A stretch of DNA of 64,000 nt from Ralstonia insidiosa (GTDB taxonomy: Bacteria; Pseudomonadota; Gammaproteobacteria; Burkholderiales; Burkholderiaceae): assembly GCF_008801405.1 (NCBI RefSeq), contig NZ_VZPV01000002.1:992001-1056000 (forward strand), in the 5' to 3' direction. Positions 33,765-42,149 of the stretch are shown one piece after another. The stretch's first letter is position 1; each line of letters starts with the position of its first letter. The notes under the pieces are model-generated. The model had not been told where the DNA came from, made no database searches, and was given only the letters and a program-made list of their open reading frames with translations. A program made the position numbers and the translations under genes.

Positions 33765-35241
33765 GAACCAATCCGCTGCGCAGAGCGCCTCGGTTGCGGA
33801 GGAGGTCAGCCTGCTTGACAGCATCGTCGAGCAAAGCCGCGTTGCCAAATCGGATTCCGAGCGCGAGCGTGCCAAGGACATCATCGGTGAGCTGGCCAGC
33901 CAGGTGCTCAACGGCACCGTGGTGGTGTCCGATAACCTGTCTGCCACGATCGATGCCCGTGTGGCCGAGTTGGACCGTTTGATCTCGCAGCAACTGAGTG
34001 CCGTCATGCATGCGCCGGAATTCCAGAAGCTGGAATCCACCTGGCGCGGGTTGAACTACCTGGTCAAGGAAACGCAGACCGGCACGACGATCAAGATCAA
34101 GGCGCTCAACGCGACCAAGCGCGATCTCGTGAAGGACTTCAAGACGGCCATCGAGTTTGACCAGAGCGCGCTGTTCAAGAAGGTGTACGAAGAAGAGTTC
34201 GGCACGTTCGGCGGCGCACCGTTTGGCGCGATGATCGGCGACTTTGAAGTGACGCGTCAGCCTGAGGACATGTACTTCATCGAGCAGATGGCGCACGTGG
34301 CCGCCGCCGCACACGCACCGTTCATCGCTTCGTCGTCGCCTGAGCTGCTGGGTCTTGAATCGTTTGCCGACCTGGGCAAGCCGCGCGACCTGGCCAAGGT
34401 GTTCGACACGGTGGAGTACGCCAAGTGGAAGTCCTTCCGCGAGTCGGAGGATTCGCGCTACGTTGGCCTGACCTTGCCGCGCTTCCTGGGCCGTCTGCCA
34501 TACAACCCAAAGGACGGCACCACCGTTGAAGGTTTCAACTTTGTTGAAGACGTGGACGGCACCGACCACAGCAAGTACCTGTGGTGCAACGCTGCCTGGG
34601 CCTTCGGTGCACGCCTGACGGCGGCGTTTGAAGACTTCGGCTGGTGCGCGGCCATCCGTGGTGTGGAAGGCGGCGGCCTGGTCGAAGACCTGCCGACGCA
34701 CACCTTCAAGACCGACGATGGCGAAGTCGCGCTCAAGTGCCCGACCGAAATTGCCATCACTGACCGCCGCGAGAAGGAGCTGAGCGACCTCGGCTTCATT
34801 CCGCTGGTCCACTGCAAAAACTCCGACTACGCCGCGTTCTTTGCAGCGCAGTCAGTGCAGCGTCCGAAGAAGTACGACACGGATAGCGCCAACGCCAACG
34901 CCGTGCTGTCGGCGCAGCTGCAGTACATCTTCTCGGTATCGCGCGTGGCGCACTACCTGAAGGCGATGATGCGCGACAAGATCGGCAGCTTCGCGTCGGC
35001 CAAGAACGTCGAGACGTTCCTCAACCGCTGGATCTCGCAGTACGTGCTGCTGGACGACAACGCCACGCAAGAACAGAAGGCGCAATTCCCGCTGCGTGAG
35101 GCGTCGATCCAGGTGTCGGAAGTGCCGGGCAAGCCGGGCACGTACCGCTCGGTGGCGTTCCTGCGTCCGCACTTCCAGCTGGACGAACTCTCGATCTCGC
35201 TGCGATTGGTGGCCGATCTGCCCAAGCCGACCAACTCGTAA
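33757..35241 (+). CDS. tssC: T6SS contractile sheath large subunit TssC (VipB)
   Basis: A 494-residue protein of the usual family length. The blocks HAPEFQKLESTWRGLNYLVKET, FGAMIGDFEVTRQPEDM, AAHAPFIASSSPELL and LPRFLGRLPYN are invariant in TssC. The C-terminal part carries the sheath handle recognised by TssH for recycling. It overlaps the 3' end of tssB by eight bases, suggesting coupled translation of the heterodimer. Confidence 0.95.
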   Translation: MLENQSAAQSASVAEEVSLLDSIVEQSRVAKSDSERERAKDIIGELASQVLNGTVVVSDNLSATIDARVAELDRLISQQLSAVMHAPEFQKLESTWRGLNYLVKETQTGTTIKIKALNATKRDLVKDFKTAIEFDQSALFKKVYEEEFGTFGGAPFGAMIGDFEVTRQPEDMYFIEQMAHVAAAAHAPFIASSSPELLGLESFADLGKPRDLAKVFDTVEYAKWKSFRESEDSRYVGLTLPRFLGRLPYNPKDGTTVEGFNFVEDVDGTDHSKYLWCNAAWAFGARLTAAFEDFGWCAAIRGVEGGGLVEDLPTHTFKTDDGEVALKCPTEIAITDRREKELSDLGFIPLVHCKNSDYAAFFAAQSVQRPKKYDTDSANANAVLSAQLQYIFSVSRVAHYLKAMMRDKIGSFASAKNVETFLNRWISQYVLLDDNATQEQKAQFPLREASIQVSEVPGKPGTYRSVAFLRPHFQLDELSISLRLVADLPKPTNS

Positions 35242-35352
35242 TCATCATTCCTGACCGGACTCTCCCCGGGGGGGAATGTTCGGGCCTAACCACGCGTTGC
35301 GCTCGTTACACATTGCAGTACCAACAACCTATCTATTGAAGAGGGTCTCTGT

Positions 35353-35856
35353 ATGAAGGATATCTACGTCAAGTTCGACAGCCCGGCAATCAAGGGGGAG
35401 TCGCAAGACAAGGATCACAAGGATTGGATCGAGATCAACAGCTGGTCGCAAGCCGTCGTGCAGCCGCGTTCGGCCACGGCTTCGACCGCCGGCGGCCACA
35501 CCGCCGAGCGCTGCGAGCACCGCGACATGGTGTTCTCGAAGGATCTGGACGTGGTCAGCCCGCTGCTGTACCAACACGCTTCGGGCGGCACGACCTTTGG
35601 TGAAGTCACGATCGAATTCTTCCGCGCTGATGGCGAAGGCAATCGCGTGAAGTACCTCGAAGTGAAGCTGAAGAACGCCATCCTGAGCGAAGTCGATTCG
35701 CAAGTCGTGGCCCAAGGCATCCCGAGCGACACGTTCAGCCTGCGTTACGCCGCAGTGCAGTGGAAGTACACGCAGCAGAAGGGCGCTGGCGGCCAGGGCG
35801 GTAACTCGCAAGGCGCCTGGAGCCTCACGAAGAACGACAAGACGTACTCGGTCTAA
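35353..35856 (+). CDS. hcp: T6SS tube protein Hcp (TssD)
   Basis: A 167-residue Hcp with MKDIYVKFDSPAIKGES at the N-terminus and the DMVFSKDLDVVSPLLYQHASGG and VEIEFFRADGEGNRVKYLE-type blocks of the family. Hexamers stack to form the expelled tube. It has its own 111-base upstream gap and is followed by a strong hairpin, which fits the need for much more Hcp than other components. Confidence 0.95.
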   Translation: MKDIYVKFDSPAIKGESQDKDHKDWIEINSWSQAVVQPRSATASTAGGHTAERCEHRDMVFSKDLDVVSPLLYQHASGGTTFGEVTIEFFRADGEGNRVKYLEVKLKNAILSEVDSQVVAQGIPSDTFSLRYAAVQWKYTQQKGAGGQGGNSQGAWSLTKNDKTYSV

Positions 35857-35881
35857 ACGTTTTAACGTTTGGCGTTCTGAT

Positions 35882-35917
35882 TGCAAGCGCCGCAGCCGTA
35901 CGCTGCGGCGTCTTGCA
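35882..35917 (+). terminator. Hairpin between hcp and tssE (partial terminator or mRNA stabiliser)
   Basis: TGCAAG-CGCCGCAG (35882-35895) pairs with CTGCGGCG-T-CTTGCA (35903-35917) around a 7-base loop, a 14-pair stem with one bulged T. No T-run follows, so it more likely protects the hcp 3' end or attenuates read-through into tssE than stops all transcription. Confidence 0.6.
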
Positions 35918-35937
35918 TTGGCACTGGCTAGAGCGGT

Positions 35938-36411
35938 ATGAAAGGCTTCGAACCCAGCCTGCTCGAAAAACTCTTCGACGACGAGCCCCACGCGCCCATG
36001 CCCACGGCATTGCGCCAGCTCTCGCTGGAAGAACTCAAGAGCACGGTCGCACGCGACATTGAATCCCTGCTCAACACGCGCATCGTGTTTGAGGAGGACG
36101 ACTTGCATGGCTTGCCTGAGTGCAAGCGGTCGCTGCTCACCTATGGGCTCAACGATTTTGCCGGCCTGAGCCTCGCCAGCTTCTACGACCGCAATTACAT
36201 CTGCCAGTCGCTGACCAAGGCGATCGAGCGCCATGAACCGCGCCTGCAGCATGTGAACGTGTCGCTGGAGATCAACGAGCGGGCGACCAACGCGCTGTGC
36301 TTCGGCATCAGTGCGGTACTGCTGGTCGGGCCTGCGCGGGAGCCGGTGAGTTTTGACGCCACGCTGCAACCGTCCACGCTGCGCTACTCCGTTTCACGCG
36401 GACGCGGCTGA
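35938..36411 (+). CDS. tssE: T6SS baseplate protein TssE (gp25-like)
   Basis: A 157-residue protein with the gp25-like lysozyme-related baseplate fold: ARDIESLLNTRIVFEEDDLHGLPECKRSLLTYGL at about residues 37-70 and a C-terminal EINERATNALCFGISAVLLVG block. It is the wedge component that nucleates sheath assembly. It starts 81 bases after hcp, downstream of the hairpin, and is followed by tssF after 64 bases. Confidence 0.93.
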   Translation: MKGFEPSLLEKLFDDEPHAPMPTALRQLSLEELKSTVARDIESLLNTRIVFEEDDLHGLPECKRSLLTYGLNDFAGLSLASFYDRNYICQSLTKAIERHEPRLQHVNVSLEINERATNALCFGISAVLLVGPAREPVSFDATLQPSTLRYSVSRGRG

Positions 36412-36475
36412 GATTGCCTTCGGGCCTGAGTGCACCGATTGACGGCCTCAGGACCTATACCGGACCGCAAGGAAG

Positions 36476-38326
36476 ATGGAAGAGCTGCTGCCCTACTACG
36501 AACGAGAACTGGCTTTCCTGCGCCGGTACTCGCGCGACTTCGCCGAGCGGTATCCAAAGGTCGCTGGCCGGCTCGCCATGTCGGGCGAGGGCTGCGACGA
36601 TCCGCACGTCGAGCGGATGATCGAATCGTTCGCCTTCCTGACCGCACGCGTCAGCAAGAAGCTCGACGACGACTACCCCGAATTTACCGAAGCGCTGCTG
36701 GAGGTTCTGTACCCCCACTACCTGCGCCCGTTTCCCTCGTGCTCGGTGGCGCATTTCGATGTGCGTGGCGTGGCCGCGCAGCTGAGTGCCCCGGTCACGA
36801 TCCCGCGCGGCACCTTTCTGACCACGCGCATCGTGCGCAAGGTGGAATGCCGCTTTCGCACGGCGTATGACGTGACCTTCGCGCCAGTGCGGGTGGCTGC
36901 GGCCGCCTTCGAGCGTGCCGTGTCTGCGCCGGCCGCCGTGCAATTGCCCAAGGGCGCAACCGGCTCCATTGCCATCACGCTGGAGCACGTTGGCGAGCGC
37001 GGCGGCTTTGAATCGCTGGCGCTGGATAAGCTGCGCGTCTACATGGATGGCGAACCGTCGTTCGTCGCAGCCCTGGGCGATGCGTTGTTCTTGCATACCG
37101 CCGCTGCCTACGTAGAAGGCGAGCGCCCCGGCGTGTGGAAGCGCCTGATGGGCGTGCCGCTGCTGGAAGTCGGCTTTTCCGAAGACGAATCCCTAATCGA
37201 TTGCCCGGCGCGCTCGCACCCGGCTTATCGGCTGCTGACCGAGCACTTCAGCTTCTCGGAGAAGTTCAACTTCTTCGACATTGACCTGGCAGCGCTGCGG
37301 CGCGGCCTGACGCCGGGTGTGCCGGTGCGCAAGCTGGTGTTGCACCTCGTGCTGAAAGACGTACGCAGCGATTCCCACGCCGCGCGCCTGCTCGAGAATC
37401 TGCAAGCGGAACACCTGCGTCTGCACTGCACGCCGGTGGTCAACCTGTTCCAGCAGAAGGCGGACCCGATCCGTATCGAACACACCGCCAGTGCATATCC
37501 GGTAGTGGCTGACAGTCGCCGCGCGCACGGCTTTGATATCTACTCGATCGACAAGGTGCAACTGGTGCGCGAGACCACGGCGCACGAGCAGGTGACGGAA
37601 TTCCGCCCTTTCTACTCGCTGCACCACGGCGAAGAGCCGGGCCGCGCCGGCCACTACTGGCTGGCCCGCCGCAACGAGATGGTCGCCCAGCGCAGCCCCG
37701 GCTTCGAGACCGAGATCTCGATCGTCGATACGCAGTTCGACCCGGCAAGCCCACAGACCGATACGCTGAGCCTGTCGGTCACCTGCACCAATCGCGATCT
37801 GCCAGCCACGCTGGCGTTTGGTCAACCCGATGGCGATCTGTCGATGGAGGGCAGCTCGATTGCCCGCAACATCATTTTCTTGCGCAAGCCGACGCCTTCC
37901 ATGCGGTTTGGCGGCGGGCGTGCGGCGCAGTGGCGGTTGATCTCGCTGCTGGCGCTCAACCATCTTTCGCTCGTGCAGAACGGGTTGCCGACTTTGAAGG
38001 AAATGCTGCGCTTGCATGACTTGCCGCGCAGCGCGATTTCCGCCCGGCAGATCGAAGGCATTGTCGGGCTGGACTATCAGCCGGCAACACAGTGGCTGGC
38101 CGGCAAGCCGTTCGCCACCTTTGTACGCGGTCTGGAAATCCGCCTCACGCTGGATGAAGACGCCTTTGTCGGCACGGGCCTGCACCGCTTCATTCGCGTG
38201 CTGGACCACTTCTTCGGCCTGTACGTCCACATGAACAGCTTTGTACAGCTGATTGCGGTGTCGCGCCGCAGCGGCAAGGAACTGGTCAAATGCGCACCCC
38301 GCAGCGGCGAATCGATCCTGGTGTGA
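36476..38326 (+). CDS. tssF: T6SS baseplate protein TssF
   Basis: A 616-residue protein with the characteristic start MEELLPYYERELAFLRRYSRDFAERYPKVAGRL and the FPSCSVAHFD and RPFYSLHHG-type blocks. TssF, with TssG and TssE, forms the baseplate wedge. The final 37 bases overlap the tssG start, a conserved arrangement implying coupled translation of the two-to-one TssF-TssG complex. Confidence 0.95.
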   Translation: MEELLPYYERELAFLRRYSRDFAERYPKVAGRLAMSGEGCDDPHVERMIESFAFLTARVSKKLDDDYPEFTEALLEVLYPHYLRPFPSCSVAHFDVRGVAAQLSAPVTIPRGTFLTTRIVRKVECRFRTAYDVTFAPVRVAAAAFERAVSAPAAVQLPKGATGSIAITLEHVGERGGFESLALDKLRVYMDGEPSFVAALGDALFLHTAAAYVEGERPGVWKRLMGVPLLEVGFSEDESLIDCPARSHPAYRLLTEHFSFSEKFNFFDIDLAALRRGLTPGVPVRKLVLHLVLKDVRSDSHAARLLENLQAEHLRLHCTPVVNLFQQKADPIRIEHTASAYPVVADSRRAHGFDIYSIDKVQLVRETTAHEQVTEFRPFYSLHHGEEPGRAGHYWLARRNEMVAQRSPGFETEISIVDTQFDPASPQTDTLSLSVTCTNRDLPATLAFGQPDGDLSMEGSSIARNIIFLRKPTPSMRFGGGRAAQWRLISLLALNHLSLVQNGLPTLKEMLRLHDLPRSAISARQIEGIVGLDYQPATQWLAGKPFATFVRGLEIRLTLDEDAFVGTGLHRFIRVLDHFFGLYVHMNSFVQLIAVSRRSGKELVKCAPRSGESILV

Positions 38327-39381
38327 TCCGCGGGCTGCTCAAGCAGCCGCACCGGTACCAGTTCTTCCAGGCCGTGCGCCTGCTGGAGCAGCTCTTCGCG
38401 CGCCGTGGCAGCACCTCGTCCGAGCACGCGCTTGCAACGCGGGTGAGTTTTCGCAATACGCTGTCGCTGTCGTTTCCGCCCAGCGAGTTGCAGGGGATCG
38501 AGGCCGAAAGCCTGACGCCCGACATGCTGGAAACCGACGAGGCCTTCATCGCCGCGCTGGAAGAGGGCGCGCTCGACAACCTCGCCATTACGCCCTCGTT
38601 CTTCGGCATGCTGGGCGGGCAGGGCGCCTTGCCCCTGCGCTACACCGAGATCGTTGCCGAGCGCGAATCGGTCTGGCGCGACCGTGCAGCCCGCGCGTTC
38701 TTCGACATCTTCTCGAACCGTGCGACGGCGTTGTTCTACCTGGCGTGGAAGAAGTACCGGCTGCCGTTCCAGTACGAAGTCGACAACAGCAAACACTACC
38801 TGCCGCTGTTGTTGTCATTGGCGGGCGCGGCGGACAAGACGCTGCGCAGCGATCTGACCGGCACACCCGGCGCCATCCACGACGAAGCGCTGGCTGGCTA
38901 CGCCACCGCGGTGCGCCACCGCCCTGTGTCTGCCGCGTATCTGCAGCGCGTGCTGGCGGACTACTTCCAGGCGCCGGTGCGTGTGGAGCAATTCGTGGGC
39001 GGCTGGTATCACGTGCCTGCATCGCAGTACACGCGGCTGGGCAGCACAAGCAATGTGTTGGGCGCGACGGCGCTGGCCGGTGCCCGCGTCTGGCAGCGTG
39101 ATCTGCGGGTGCGCCTGTGGGTCGGCCCGCTCAAGCGGGCGCAGTACCGCAACTTCCTGCCCGGCGCGCCCGGCGCACTGGCGCTGCGCAAGATGCTGAC
39201 CATCCTGAGCGGCACCACGCTCGAATTTGAAATCAAGCTGATCCTGCGCCAGCAGGACGTGACTGGCTGCACGCTCGGCGCGCAAGACAGCGGCAGGATT
39301 GGCTGGGACACCTTCCTGTGCTCGCGCCCCGCGCAGCAAGACCGCAGCGACGCGCGCTACACACTCGCGCCGCTGCACTGA
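38290..39381 (+). CDS. tssG: T6SS baseplate protein TssG
   Basis: A 363-residue protein with RGLLKQPHRYQFFQAVRLLEQL near the N-terminus, LAITPSFFGMLGGQGALPLRYTE in the middle and a LGGTA-like to VRLWVGPL segment towards the end, all diagnostic of TssG. It starts at ATG 38290 inside the end of tssF. It is the adaptor of the baseplate wedge. tssH follows after 45 bases. Confidence 0.94.
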   Translation: MRTPQRRIDPGVIRGLLKQPHRYQFFQAVRLLEQLFARRGSTSSEHALATRVSFRNTLSLSFPPSELQGIEAESLTPDMLETDEAFIAALEEGALDNLAITPSFFGMLGGQGALPLRYTEIVAERESVWRDRAARAFFDIFSNRATALFYLAWKKYRLPFQYEVDNSKHYLPLLLSLAGAADKTLRSDLTGTPGAIHDEALAGYATAVRHRPVSAAYLQRVLADYFQAPVRVEQFVGGWYHVPASQYTRLGSTSNVLGATALAGARVWQRDLRVRLWVGPLKRAQYRNFLPGAPGALALRKMLTILSGTTLEFEIKLILRQQDVTGCTLGAQDSGRIGWDTFLCSRPAQQDRSDARYTLAPLH

Positions 39382-39426
39382 CACCAATCACCGACACCTT
39401 TTTCGATCCTTCGGAGCCCTGCCGCC

Positions 39427-42138
39427 ATGGCCATCCCACTCAAGACCCTGATCGCCAAGCTGAACGCGACCAGCCGGCAGGCTGCCGAGCGCGCCGCCTC
39501 GCTGTGCATGGCGCAAGGCAACTACGAGGTCGACCTAGAACACCTGTTCCTGGCACTGCTGGAAAACCGCCGCAGCGATTTCGCCGTGGCCGCGCGTGCC
39601 AGTGGCATTGATCTGGTAGCGCTGCAGCGTGACCTGGAAGCGGAGATTGGCCGCTTTCAGAAGGGCAACACGCGCACGCCGGCGTTCTCCCCGTATCTGC
39701 CGAAGCTGTTCGAGCATGGCTGGCTGATCGCCTCGTTGGATTCGCAAATCACGCGCATCCGCTCAGGCCATCTGCTGCTGGCCTTGCTGACGGAGCCGAG
39801 CCTGTCTGCCCTGGCTGAGCGTGGTTCACGCTTGTTTGCCAAATTCGAGGTCGATCGCCTCAAGCACGATTTCGAGCGCATGACCGCCGGTTCGGACGAG
39901 CAGGAACAGGCCGTCGATATTGCCGACGATGCAACCGCTCAGGCCGAAGATGGCGGCAAGCCCGCCGCAGCACTGTCGTCCACGCCTGCACTCGATCAAT
40001 TCACGGTGGACCTGACGCAATCCGCCCGCGAAGGCCGTATCGACCCGGTCATCGGCCGTGACGCCGAGATCCGCCAGGTGATCGACATCCTGATGCGCCG
40101 CCGCCAGAACAACCCGATCCTGACCGGCGAGGCCGGCGTGGGCAAGACCGCCGTGGTGGAAGGCCTGGCGCTGCGCGTGGCCGCCAACGATGTGCCGCCG
40201 CCGCTGCAAGGCGTGACACTGCGCACGCTCGATATGGGTTTGCTGCAGGCAGGTGCCAGCGTGAAGGGCGAGTTCGAGAACCGCCTGAAGAACGTGATCG
40301 ACGAGGTGAAGAAGAGCCCGAAACCGATCATCCTGTTCATCGACGAGGCCCACACCATCATCGGCGCAGGTGGTCAGGCTGGCCAGAACGATGCGGCCAA
40401 TCTGCTCAAGCCGGCGCTGGCGCGTGGCGAACTGCGCACCATTGCCGCCACCACGTGGAGCGAATACAAAAAGTACTTCGAGAAGGACGCTGCGCTGGCC
40501 CGCCGCTTCCAGGTCGTCAAGGTGGAAGAGCCGAGCGAGCCGCTGGCGGCTTCCATGCTGCGTGGTATGGCGCCGCTGATGGAGCGCCACTTTGGCGTGC
40601 GCGTGCTGGATGAAGCGATTACCGAGGCGGTGCGCTTGTCGCATCGCTATATCAGCGGGCGCCAACTGCCGGACAAGGCCGTCAGCGTGCTGGATACCGC
40701 CTGCGCCAAGGTGGCGTTGGGCCAAAGCGCCACGCCCGGCGCCATTGAAGACGACCAGAAAACGCTTGAGCGCCTGCAGGGTGAGATCAACGCGCTGGAG
40801 CGCGAGCAGAGCGCCGGTGCAGAACACGATGCGCGCCTGGAAGCCCTGAACGCGCAGCGTGTGGAGTTGGAGCAGCGCGTCGCCCAGAACACCGAACGCC
40901 TCGCCAAGGAACGCGAACTCGTCGCCCGCATCCAGGCCCTGCGTGAAGCCCGCGAAAACGGCACGGAGCAGGCCAGTGAGGAAGATGCATTGCCGGTGGC
41001 TGCCAACAGCAACGTGGTGTCGATGCCCAAGCGCGCCCGCACCGCCGATGAGCCGGACGAACTGGCCAAGCTGCTGGCCGAACTGCGCACGCTGCAAGGC
41101 GAAACCCCGATGGTGCCGCTGCAGGTGGACGGCCACGTGGTGTCGGAAATCGTCTCCGCCTGGACGGGCATCCCGCTCGGCCGCATGGTCAAGGACGAGC
41201 TGCGGACGGTGCTGAACCTCAAGCCGCTGCTGGCTGCCCGCGTGATCGGCCAGAACCATGCGCTCGATGCTATTGCACAGCGCGTGCGCACTGCCACCGC
41301 CAACCTGGAAGACCCGAACAAACCGCGCGGGGTGTTCCTCTTTGCCGGCCCGTCGGGCGTGGGCAAGACCGAAACCGCACTCGCACTGGCCGACATCCTC
41401 TACGGCGGCGAGCGCAAGCTCATCACCATCAACATGAGCGAGTACCAGGAGGCGCACAGCGTGTCGGGCCTCAAGGGCTCGCCCCCTGGCTACGTCGGCT
41501 ACGGCGAGGGCGGTGTGCTGACCGAAGCCGTGCGCCGCAACCCGTACAGCGTGGTGCTGCTGGATGAAGTGGAGAAGGCCCACCCCGACGTGCTGGAGAT
41601 GTTCTTCCAGGTATTCGACAAGGGCGAGATGGATGACGCCGAAGGCCGCCCCATCGACTTCCGCAACACCATCATCATCCTGACGTCCAACGTCGGGTCG
41701 TCGAACATCATGCAAGCGTGCCTGAACAAGGCGGCGGAAGAACTGCCGGACGCCGATGCCCTGGCCGAACAACTGCGCCCGACGCTCTACAAGGCGTTCA
41801 AGCCGGCATTCCTCGGCCGCATGAAGGTGGTGCCGTACTACCCGATTTCCGACGACGTACTGGCCGAAATCATCACGCTCAAGCTGGGCCGCATTCGCGA
41901 TCGCGTGGCCGTCAACCACAAGGCCACGTTCCAGTGGGACAACGCGCTGGTGGAATCCGTGCTCGCACGCTGCACCGAGGTGGATGCCGGCGCCCGCGCG
42001 GTCGACCACATCCTCAACGGCACGCTGTTGCCGGAGATTGCCGAATCGGTGCTCACGCGCATGGCCGAAGGTGGCAGCGTTGAGAAGATCAAGGTGGGCG
42101 TCGGCAAGAGCGGCGAGTTCAAGTACCGCATTCAATAA
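39427..42138 (+). CDS. tssH: T6SS sheath-recycling ATPase TssH (ClpV)
   Basis: A 903-residue Clp/Hsp100 ATPase. N-terminal Clp-N domain (about 1-160), first AAA domain with Walker A GEAGVGKT near residue 235 and Walker B ILFIDEAHT, a coiled middle domain (about 430-530) with NALEREQSAG, and a second AAA domain with GPSGVGKTE near residue 640 and NMSEYQEAH. ClpV disassembles contracted TssBC sheath. It lies 11 bases before the second vgrG. GGAG precedes the ATG at 39427. Confidence 0.95.
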   Translation: MAIPLKTLIAKLNATSRQAAERAASLCMAQGNYEVDLEHLFLALLENRRSDFAVAARASGIDLVALQRDLEAEIGRFQKGNTRTPAFSPYLPKLFEHGWLIASLDSQITRIRSGHLLLALLTEPSLSALAERGSRLFAKFEVDRLKHDFERMTAGSDEQEQAVDIADDATAQAEDGGKPAAALSSTPALDQFTVDLTQSAREGRIDPVIGRDAEIRQVIDILMRRRQNNPILTGEAGVGKTAVVEGLALRVAANDVPPPLQGVTLRTLDMGLLQAGASVKGEFENRLKNVIDEVKKSPKPIILFIDEAHTIIGAGGQAGQNDAANLLKPALARGELRTIAATTWSEYKKYFEKDAALARRFQVVKVEEPSEPLAASMLRGMAPLMERHFGVRVLDEAITEAVRLSHRYISGRQLPDKAVSVLDTACAKVALGQSATPGAIEDDQKTLERLQGEINALEREQSAGAEHDARLEALNAQRVELEQRVAQNTERLAKERELVARIQALREARENGTEQASEEDALPVAANSNVVSMPKRARTADEPDELAKLLAELRTLQGETPMVPLQVDGHVVSEIVSAWTGIPLGRMVKDELRTVLNLKPLLAARVIGQNHALDAIAQRVRTATANLEDPNKPRGVFLFAGPSGVGKTETALALADILYGGERKLITINMSEYQEAHSVSGLKGSPPGYVGYGEGGVLTEAVRRNPYSVVLLDEVEKAHPDVLEMFFQVFDKGEMDDAEGRPIDFRNTIIILTSNVGSSNIMQACLNKAAEELPDADALAEQLRPTLYKAFKPAFLGRMKVVPYYPISDDVLAEIITLKLGRIRDRVAVNHKATFQWDNALVESVLARCTEVDAGARAVDHILNGTLLPEIAESVLTRMAEGGSVEKIKVGVGKSGEFKYRIQ

Positions 42139-42149
42139 GCGAGCACACC

